64,000 bases of DNA from Tuctoria greenei (taxonomy: Eukaryota > Streptophyta > Magnoliopsida > Poales > Poaceae): positions 37,441,298 to 37,505,297 of the forward strand of contig JAYESD010000010.1 in assembly GCA_036927565.1 (NCBI GenBank). The letters run 5' to 3'. A model generated the notes under the pieces. That model ran no database searches, was not told the origin of the DNA, and saw only the letters and a list, made by a program, of their open reading frames with translations. Position numbers and translations under genes: made by a program. Below are positions 56,645 to 64,000 of this stretch, in pieces (the stretch's first letter is position 1; every line of letters begins with the position of its first letter).

Positions 56645-59600
56645 CTAGACCCTATGGAAGAACTGGGCGACCTTCTGGGCAACCTCTGACATGCTAGGTC
56701 GGGCGGCTTCACCCTCTCCTTCGATGGGGCCTTCAAGCACCGGGTCCAGAGGGAATTGAGAGTCTCGGCTTGTGTAGTACGTCAGCACAAACTCTGCGAC
56801 GTTCTTCGCCAGGGACTGTCCCTCAGTTTCCAGTTGGTCCGCAATGACATCGCCCATCTTGGTGAGCTTGTTGCCTGCTGAACTCAGCGCCTCCAATGCC
56901 TGGTCCAGCTCCGGCTCCGGATCATCCGGACGCACAGGACTGATGCCCATTGGCGTCAGCGCGTCGTTGGCTTTTCCCAAGAAGTCCCAAACTTGTTGGG
57001 ACTCCGCAGCCCTTGTGATTTGCATCTCCTCCAAGGATATTTTGGCCGCCGCAAGCTCCGAGTTCTCCCGAGCAAGACGCTCCACCTCTTTGGCATTCTG
57101 CTGAATCTTTTGAGCAACCTGCCTTTCGAGTTTACTGAGCTCTTCCTCCCGGAGGTGGATCTCGTTCCGGCAATTGACCAGATCCTTCTCTCGGCCCTGC
57201 ACTTTCTTCTCCCTGGTGGCGACGGCATTCTCTTGCTTGTAGAGATCTTGCCCTCGCTCCCAGGCCTTCTTCTCCTCCTCCTCGCAATGCTCCTCCAATT
57301 TCTTGGTGCGTTCTTCGAGGCTCTTGTCAGCCAGAGCAGTCTTTTGGACAAGCTCTTCCTCCCTCTTCACGAGGTCGTCCCGCAGCTCCAGGAGTTTTTG
57401 CTCTTCATCTTCGAGCTTTCTCTCCCGCGCCTCAAGAGCCTCGCGGCGCTTGAAGAGACTATCGTGGATGGCGGCGAGTCTCTCCTGGTGGTCATCCGCT
57501 GCGCTATTTGCAGCTTTGGCCTGCTCATAGATGGCCCGGGACTGGTTGTCGAGGGATTGTGTCATGCTTTCCCTCTCATCCAACAGCTTACCCCAGTACT
57601 CTAGGCGGACTTTCTCCCTCTGCACCCACTCCTTGTCATCAGCCCACCTCGACTGCACCATCTTGGTCTCAAAATGGAGTCGGTTGCGCCACCTCCTAAG
57701 GGTTTGGCGCTCCTCCTCGAGGGCCTTGCTATCACGGTAGAAAGCCAGCTGGACCTGGCGAAGACTGGAGCAGGCGTTGTCAACAGACAACGATAATGGG
57801 ATCGGGACCAGACCTAACGGGGTCCTCTCCGCTGGCTCCAGCGGATCTTCAGTGACAAAAATTGTGTCCCACTCTACAAGAGCGGTCCCCTGAGCTTCCA
57901 CGGCGCTAAGGCCGTCCTCCGGGGTAGCCTCGGCCGCCGCCGAGGAAGGTCCTGCAGCAGAAGTTCTGACCTCCGGAATTAGCTCCGAAGGTCCCGCCGC
58001 CAGGTCATCAACAACTAGCCCCTCAGGCGAGGGGCCAGCAGCTTCATCTTGGCACCCTGGCTCAGCAGCGGGCACCTCTAGGATCACCATTTCCGGAGCA
58101 GGTGTTGAAGGTTCGGTCGGAGTAGAAACTACTTCCGGCTCCGGTGCAGGCGTCTCCTCTACCGCTGGATCAGGCACTGGCGCTTCGACCATCATGGGCT
58201 CAGGCGCTGACACCTCTACAGCAACTGGCTCGGACGCTAAAACCTCTTTGACGACCGGCTCTACAGCCGGAACTTCTGCAGCAACCGGCTCTATCGTCGG
58301 AGCTTCCTCGACAACCGGCTCAAGCGCCGGAGCTTCATCAACACCCAGCTCCACTGCTGGGACCTCATCAACCACCGGCTCGATTGCCGGGGATTCAACA
58401 ACATCCGGCTCTAGGGTCGGAATCGCAGCTACCTCCGGCTCTGTGGCCGGAGCGTCCAACATCTCAGCATCCAAGCCCGGAGCTTCAACCTCCGGGGCTG
58501 GCGCCGCTGGTACATCTTCATTCCCGTGGTCCAGCGCTACCACGGGAGCTTCTGGGGATGAGTCGAGGTCCAAGACCACGACAGCCAGCGCCGGGGCTAT
58601 CGCAGCCTCAGCCACCTCTTGGGGCGGCGCTGGAATTGGAGCCGGAGCTTCAGCCTGCACAGCCTCAACTGCTGCTGCAGGGACCGGAGCTTCAGCCCTT
58701 TTCTTAGGCACGTTGTGGATGAAGGATGAAGAAACTAAAAATACAGATATAACAATAAAACAACTGCCTGAGGTAAAAAATCAAAAATTACCTCAGAAGG
58801 CTTCCGCACCAGTTAGCATGGAACCTCTTTTCCGGACGCTCCAAACTAGCCCCAGCCGCCACTGGCGTGGTAGTCCCGTAAGGTCCCCCGGAGCTTGCTG
58901 CTGCTATCGGCATTGCCTTGGTCGAGGCCTCCCTCGACCGGGAAGGACCTCCGGACCCAGAGCCCTTAGCTGGCCCTGGTGCTGGAGTCACATGGCCGGA
59001 GCTAGCACCTCGGGAAGATGCCGCTGCTGGAGTAGAAGCCACTGTTGAAGACCTCCCCCTCCGGGGAGAAGGAGCCGCCGTGGAAGAAGCAGGCCTGGCG
59101 GACCTCCCGTCGGCATGCTTCAGCTTCCTTTTACGGCTCGAGGGCTCGGCCAACTCCTTGCCCTTACCAACGACTTCGGTTCTTGGCTTTGGGGCGGGAG
59201 CAGAGCTGCCTTCAGGAGCTCCGGAGATCACCAACCCGGAGGTCGAACACCTCTCAATGACACCAAGGTTGTCAAGCACCGGCATCATCTGCCGAAGCTC
59301 CCTGCTGAACTCTGCCTCCATGTTTAGAGGGAGGAAAGCTGCCGGTGGAGCGAAGTCGTCACCCTCAACGTCGATTCCGTGCTGGAACTTCTTGAGGTGG
59401 AAATCCAAAGTTGCACCCTCCATGTTGGACTTCAAACCGGTCTCGATCCGGTCGTCGTCCAGCATACTGTTGAGGGCCCAAGCAAGCTTCACCCTCTTCT
59501 TCAGCGGAGCCCACCTGTTGGTCAGGAAGTTGCAAAACACCGCTTGAGGAGTCACCCCTCCTTCCACGCACAGGCGGATCCTGGTCAGAGCAGGGTTGAA

Positions 59601-60173
59601 GGTGTCCGACAACACCGAAGCTTCACTCCAAACTGCAGTGTTGATGTTGGGGAGGCCTTCCGGCAACTCCAGCTTCTCGTGCTCCTCCACCCTGATGACA
59701 ATCCAATCCTTCTTCCAGTTGTCCCACTTCCCAGAAGGGAACGACCGCAAATACTTGTACGGGCACTTCTTGCGCTTCACAAAATAGTAGAAGCCAAGAT
59801 ACTTGTCACTCCTGCCCGTAGTGTGGATAGCGAAGAAGGTGCGGAAGAGCTCAATGCAGGGGGGAATGCCCACCCACATCTCACAGAAGTGGACAAAGAT
59901 TGACACCAGGAGAATGGAGTGGGGGCCAAGGTGGTACAGCTGCAGACCATAGAAGTCTAGCCGCATCAAGAAGAAAGAGGAGAAAGGTGAGATCAGTCCC
60001 ACCATGGCGTACGCGGAGAAGTACACCATGTCGCTGGTGTGTTCCTTCTCAAACGGAAGCTTGCCGGTGCGGACCAAGTGGTTGAAGAAGTCAGGGGACC
60101 ACCCCATGAGGGCCCGGACCTTCTTCAAATCACTGTCGGTCTTCAGTCGGCTATGGCGGAGACCCAACTCCAT
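56645..60173 (-). CDS. Antisense gene of Tat-inner, open over both exons
   Basis: Starts at the ATG at 60173 (MELGLRHSRLK). Exon 1 (60173-58792) encodes the 'putative gypsy-type transposon' domain (MVYFSAYAMVGLISPFSSFF, FYGLQLYHLGPHSILL, GFYYFVKRKKCPYKYLRSFP), then a basic SSRKRKLKHADGR and a Ser/Pro-rich tail. Exon 2 (58763-56645) encodes acidic Pro/Glu/Ala/Val repeats (EAPALEPVVEEAPTIEPVAA), a long coiled coil with RRWRNRLHFETKMVQSRW and the C-terminal block QLETEGQSLAKNVAEF...SQFPLDPVLEG. About 1166 codons without a stop, while the sense genes are broken. No enzyme motif seen. The residual intron is only 28 nt, so correct splicing is doubtful. Probably nuclear; function unknown. Confidence 0.75.
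58764..58791 (-). other. Shortened intron remnant in Tat-inner antisense gene
   Basis: The minus strand reads GTAATTTTTG...CAGGCAG, 28 nt. Donor and acceptor align with the 77-bp intron of Tat-outer and removing it keeps the frame, but 28 nt is below the usual plant minimum. Retention would give an immediate TAA. Confidence 0.6.
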
Positions 60174-60710
60174 CGCGGCACAGCGGGGCAAGATATGGAA
60201 TACAAGAGAAAGTTTGGAGGGTTTGAGCGCAAGTTCGAATGAAAGGCATAAATAACTCCCAAATGATGCGTGCTTTCCTTCTTAAGTAAGCCCCCGCAAC
60301 GCTTGGATGGAAACCGCAGAGGAGCCGGCGATACCAGTCAAAACTTCACCCTGCCAATGACAAGGGGGCCCGAGGCCACCCCAATGATCAAGTCGAGGTC
60401 CTTACCCCAGGAGAACGGTTGTCATCATGAAAGGCGGGACACCCGAAGGCGACGGCCTGACAGGGCGCGCGGAACCGATACGATTTTCGTATCGGGAACC
60501 GACGACCTTCAATTGTGTGAGATCCGCACGTTGAGATCTCACCTGCCGCATCCAGGATATGCCACGCGGCGGTGGTTTAACTGCGAACTATCGCCAACGG
60601 CACGTTCGAAGACCCTTGAAGACACGGCTCAAAAACCGAAGAATGGACCGACCTCCGGTGGAATGACTTCATCCAAAAGGTTTCTCCCAGAGGTGGGCCC
60701 AGGGGGCCAC
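60174..60710 (-). promoter_or_regulatory. Leader/promoter region of Tat-inner antisense gene
   Basis: Non-coding, but conserved with 44681-45216. A TATA-like TTATTTATG lies on the minus strand near 60242-60252, about 75 bp before the ATG. A perfect 9-bp hairpin (CCGATACGA-TTT-TCGTATCGG) is at 60475-60495. Polypurine-like sequence abuts the LTR at 60711. Confidence 0.5.
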
Positions 60711-61589
60711 TGTCGGTACCCTACGTATCGGATACCTCTTGGGATTGCAAAGATCACAAGGAAACTCCATCTACCAGATTTGAAGACCTATGAAGGCCCC
60801 ACATGTCAGGTGTAACCGGACCTGCTTCCCCGACATGGTTAGTGTCAGGGCCACGTGTATCATAAGACCGGAGCTATCGCCCACACATGGGAAAGCTCCG
60901 GACTAGATACCAGTATGGCATCCCCAGACCTAACCCCAGACAGAGGGAAGCTCCAGTACTGACACGTGTCCAACAGCACCGGACCTACCCGTCCACGACG
61001 GTAAGCTCCAGAGTTGCCATGTGGCTGACCGCCGGACCTTCAACTTCAACAATCAGGATGGTGGACCCCCAACGGCTCCAGGCCTTCAATGAGCAATCAA
61101 AGACTTCAAGACCCGATTAAGTGTCATTAATGCCATATTAATGACACACGATCGGATGGCCCTTAATACCGGTAATGGCACTGTTAAGGCCCGTTACCGG
61201 TTTATTAAGGGTAATTAACCTCATTAATTGTGTATCAAGCATGTGTAACCGCCGGGACCACATGTCGGGCCAGGCTAACGGTGTAACGACTGGTCCTTGT
61301 ACTATAAAAGGACTGATTGACGATGCACAAGGGACCTCTCCAGACCTCTTCTGGACTCCCTGACCTAGACGAGCTTCTTCTTCTGGAGCTTCTTCTAGAC
61401 TCACACGCTTAATACAACACTAACACACCCCATGGAGTAGGGTATTACGCTCAGGTGGCCCGAACCACGTAAATCCCTGTGTCCACCTGTTTTTCACCTT
61501 CTTAAATCTCTGCGCGCCCATTACCGAACTACAACTCCTCGATCTACCAACGGTAGTGTCGGGAGATCTGTCGGATCCAAACACCGAAA
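60711..61589 (+). mobile_element. 3' LTR of Tat-inner
   Basis: TGTCGGTACCC...CACCGAAA, 879 bp, paired with 47565-48446. The terminal CA has changed to AA. TATA box TATAAAAG at 61303-61310. Confidence 0.88.
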
Positions 61590-61594
61590 ATACC

Positions 61595-62755
61595 CTTGGC
61601 ATTGTCCATAGACAATGCCTGCTCAAGCCTTCAACAATTTCAGCTCGCCTTCGATCATGAGAGCAAGGTCCTTGAAGAGGAGCGCCACACCTTGACGCGT
61701 TGGCGCAACAGGCTCCATTTTGAGACCAGGCTTGCTCAAACGAGGCTTGCAGATCAGAAGGAGTGGATCAAGAGGGAGATGCCCCAGATGGAGTACTGGG
61801 GCAAGCTGCTCGAGGAGAAGGAAGCCACCATCAAGGCCCTCGACGCTAATTCTTGGGATATTCTCGAGCGTGCTAAGGAGAGGAGTGATGCTACTGATGA
61901 GTGTCATGAAAACCTCACTGCACTGAATGATATTCTCCAGAAGCGACGGGCGGACCTTGATGTGAGAGAAGAAAAACTCCTGGAGCAATAGGAGGATATT
62001 TTAAAAAGGAGGAGGAGGTCACCCAGAAATTGACTCTGGGTGAGCAAAATTGGGCAGATCGCACTAAGAAGTTGGATCTGTGGAGTGAAGAATAAATGGA
62101 GAAGTACTGGAGGCTGGGGCAGGAGCTCTCGAAAAGAGAGGTTGATATTGCCGCTAGAGAAGAGAAAGTGAGGGGCAGGGAGAAGGACCTGGACGAATGA
62201 CGGAACTGCATCCACCTCCGAGAGACGGAACTAACCGACCTCGAAAAGCAGGCTGCTGAGAATATGCAGCAAAATGCCAAAGTGGTGGAACACCTCGATC
62301 GTGAGAGTTCGGAGCTAGCAGCCGCTCGGAGGTCACTGGAGGAGCTAGCGGCCGCCCAGAGGTCACTAGAGGAGCTGTGAAGCTCAAAGGCAACTGAATC
62401 CTTGATGGTATGGGATTTTCTGGGACGTGCGGATAGGGCCCTTGTGCCTCTTGGTTTCAGTCCAGTATGCCCGGAGGACCCAGCGTAGGAGTTGTACTAG
62501 ACGCTGGTAGCGCTTGGCTCTGCCGGCAGTAAACTCGACGCAATGGGTAATGTCAACGCTGATCAGCTGGAGACAGAGGGGAAATCTCTGGCTAAAGACG
62601 TCGCCGAGTAAATATTGGCGTGTTATCGAAGCCGAGACTCCCAGTTCTCTCTCGATCCAGCCTTTGAAGGACTCATTGCTGAAGAGGAGGATATCGCCAC
62701 AGCTAGTGTCCAAGAGGCTATTGAGAAGGTTGCTTCATTTTTCCACAGGACTTAG
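61595..62755 (+). pseudogene. Antisense gene of Tat-outer, second part
   Basis: Continues exon 2 from 47564: LALSIDNACSSLQQFQLAFD, then TRWRNRLHFETRLAQTRLAD, a long coiled coil (ESSELAAARRSLEELAAAQR) and the end block QLETEGKSLAKDVAE...DSQFSLDPAFEG, ending FFHRT and a stop at 62753-62755. Stops at about 61989, 62092, 62198, 62378 and 62609 and a frameshift near 61990 show it is dead. Collinear with exon 2 at 57800-56645 (minus strand) in Tat-inner. Confidence 0.85.
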
Positions 62756-63960
62756 ATCCCACAATAGCTATGACCTTTTCCTTTTTCCCTTTGATGTAAT
62801 CCCAATTTTGTAATCCAGTACTTTAAATTAGTGAAATCCATTCTTTTTGCCATGAATTTCACTTTGTCTTCAATATAGTGTGCTCTATCTTGTTGGCCCC
62901 CTCGTATATGTGCACAATTTGAGTGTGTACATGTACCAAAAGGATTTGACAGTATGTTGATGACTTGAACACTTCGAACTTGTAGATTTTAGGTCCAAAG
63001 TCTTTATCTCTGTTACATCGGCGGCTAGCTGTCAGAGCTTCGTAGCTCCGGAAGATCCCGATGTCAACACACGAATCATCGACGGCGGGCCCCCAGGGGT
63101 TGTCAGAGCTTTGTAGCCCCGATGGCACCCACTGTCAACATATTCAACGTCGACAGTGGGCCCCCTTAGATGATGTCAAAGCTTAGTAGCTCCGGCGTTG
63201 TCCACCATCTCTATGAGTTTCTGTTTTTCCTGCACATTAAAGACAAGAAAAAAGTAACATTCGTCCTCTTGTCTATAAATCGTTTGTGACATATCATTCT
63301 TATTTGAGTTTTAAATCCAAAGAAACTCGATATGGTAACAAACATATTGATGTAATCTTCCCAGATTTGTATTTTTTTTTAGTACTAACCCTACTAAGGC
63401 CTGCGGTGGTGTAGGTAGAGTGGCGTGCTTAGGGTGCAGGACCAGTCTAAGTCGATAGCACACTCCGGACCTATGTTGGCTTGGCGTTCAGGCAAGTAGA
63501 CTATACAGCATATTAAGATCCAAAGAGGTCAACAATATAACTTGTAACAAATATGAATAACTTGGACAAAAACTGAAAAATAATTGCACAACTTCATTAT
63601 AGACAAGAAGGATAAAAATAATAATTTGATATATTGAGCCTTGTACAAAAATAAGTGTGTGTGGAGTCTGTTTTCACACAACAATGTCTTTCATTATAGA
63701 TCCAGATTACAGGGGAGACAAGGACACACTTAGGGTGCAGGACCAAGCTAAGTGCACTATACACCTTGTACTAGCCCTGGGCAGGTAGTTACACTTTTAG
63801 TGTTGTGACTGTATAAAGTGTTACTTGAACTTCTCGGACCTTCCCGGAGGGGTCCGGATGTTCTCCCAGAGGACCTACCCTTCTCTTTGTATTGACTCTA
63901 TAACATACATTGTGCATAATTATAGACTCACCTTCGTGATTCTAAGTATAAACTTACGGA
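62756..63960 (-). other. Tat-outer intergenic region with hairpins and 24-nt motifs
   Basis: No gene seen. Three hairpin units (AGAGCTTCGTAGCTCCGG and relatives) begin near 63034, 63105 and 63177, spaced 71-72 bp. Two 24-nt motifs lie at 63428-63451 and 63729-63752 (CTTAG...CTAAG in both). The layout mirrors 55331-56644. Confidence 0.7.
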
Positions 63961-64000
63961 GGTGCTCGATGTTCCAAGGATTAGGAAGAGGAGTTCCATT
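63961..64000 (-). pseudogene. C-terminal tip of Tat-outer integrase
   Basis: The minus strand corresponds to PLPNPWNIEHLRKF at 55265-55320 in Tat-inner. The rest of Tat-outer pol lies beyond the right edge. Confidence 0.6.

Larger units (their letters stand above)
47565..61589 (+). mobile_element. Tat-inner: full-length Tat-lineage Ty3/gypsy element
   Basis: LTRs at 47565-48446 and 60711-61589, gag, protease, reverse transcriptase (with a solo LTR inside), two RNase H domains, integrase, 3' non-coding region and a minus-strand antisense gene. Flanks are ATCCC (47560-47564) and ATACC (61590-61594), a target duplication with one mismatch. Removing the element rejoins the Tat-outer antisense gene in frame (PIP then LALS). 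LTRs differ by roughly 4-5 percent over the part I compared by eye. Confidence 0.92.

Noticed and set aside
58194..59048. 284-codon plus-strand Ser/Thr/Gly-rich ORF
   Set aside because: Shadow of the Pro/Glu/Ala-rich repeat region and exon 1 of the antisense gene on the minus strand.

Overview
This window is a plant chromosomal segment made almost entirely of transposable elements, mostly LTR retrotransposons inserted into one another. The element families present (a grass-style Tat/RIRE2-like Ty3/gypsy family with an antisense extra gene, a Tekay-type chromovirus, SIRE-like and short-LTR copia elements, and an L1-type LINE) and the GC-rich codon use point to a grass with a large genome. The species cannot be fixed from sequence alone. 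No intact host gene was found. The only host-like coding traces are two short exons near 28.8-29.6 kb and some unassigned fragments.

Left half (1-28195). This reads as one long series of nestings of which only the right-hand parts are in view. From right to left: a LINE (25872-28195) was hit by a copia element (minus, 5' LTR ending 25871). That was hit by Tat-C (plus, 3' LTR ending 19540), then by LTR element X (minus, ending 9990), then by Tat-A (minus, 5' LTR ending 9333), then by a SIRE-like copia (minus, 5' LTR ending 3291) that runs off the left edge. Solo LTRs with target-site duplications sit in the copia gag (20979-24841) and in the LINE (26285-26791). Tat-C has lost its polymerase genes. 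It keeps a long minisatellite of hairpin units, a 1-kb palindrome, and the antisense gene.

Right half (28196-64000). A short-LTR copia (from 29676) was hit in its reverse transcriptase by Tat-outer (minus, 3' LTR beginning 33232). Tat-outer's LTR was then hit by a complete Tekay chromovirus (33240-43858, duplication CGAAG). Its antisense gene was hit by Tat-inner (plus, 47565-61589, duplication ATCCC/ATACC). Tat-inner in turn carries a solo LTR (51292-52438, duplication ACTGT) inside its reverse transcriptase. Tat-outer resumes at 61595 and its integrase end begins at the right edge.

How the parts work together. Each Tat element has sense gag, protease, reverse transcriptase, RNase H, a second RNase H and integrase. 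After a non-coding stretch comes an oppositely oriented, intron-containing gene that runs inward from the 3' LTR. Its predicted product has a 'putative gypsy-type transposon' domain, a basic nuclear-localisation stretch, a Pro/Glu/Ala-rich linker and a long coiled coil. The two genes are tail to tail. Between their stops lie a twice-repeated 24-nt palindromic motif and tandem CCGGAGC-N5-GCTCCGG hairpins. In Tat-inner the antisense gene is open over 3.5 kb while the sense genes carry many breaks. This convergent module is the most interesting thing in the window. Extra and antisense ORFs in Tat-lineage elements are already known in general terms; the intron, the hairpin array and the 24-nt motif pair are what I would check for novelty.
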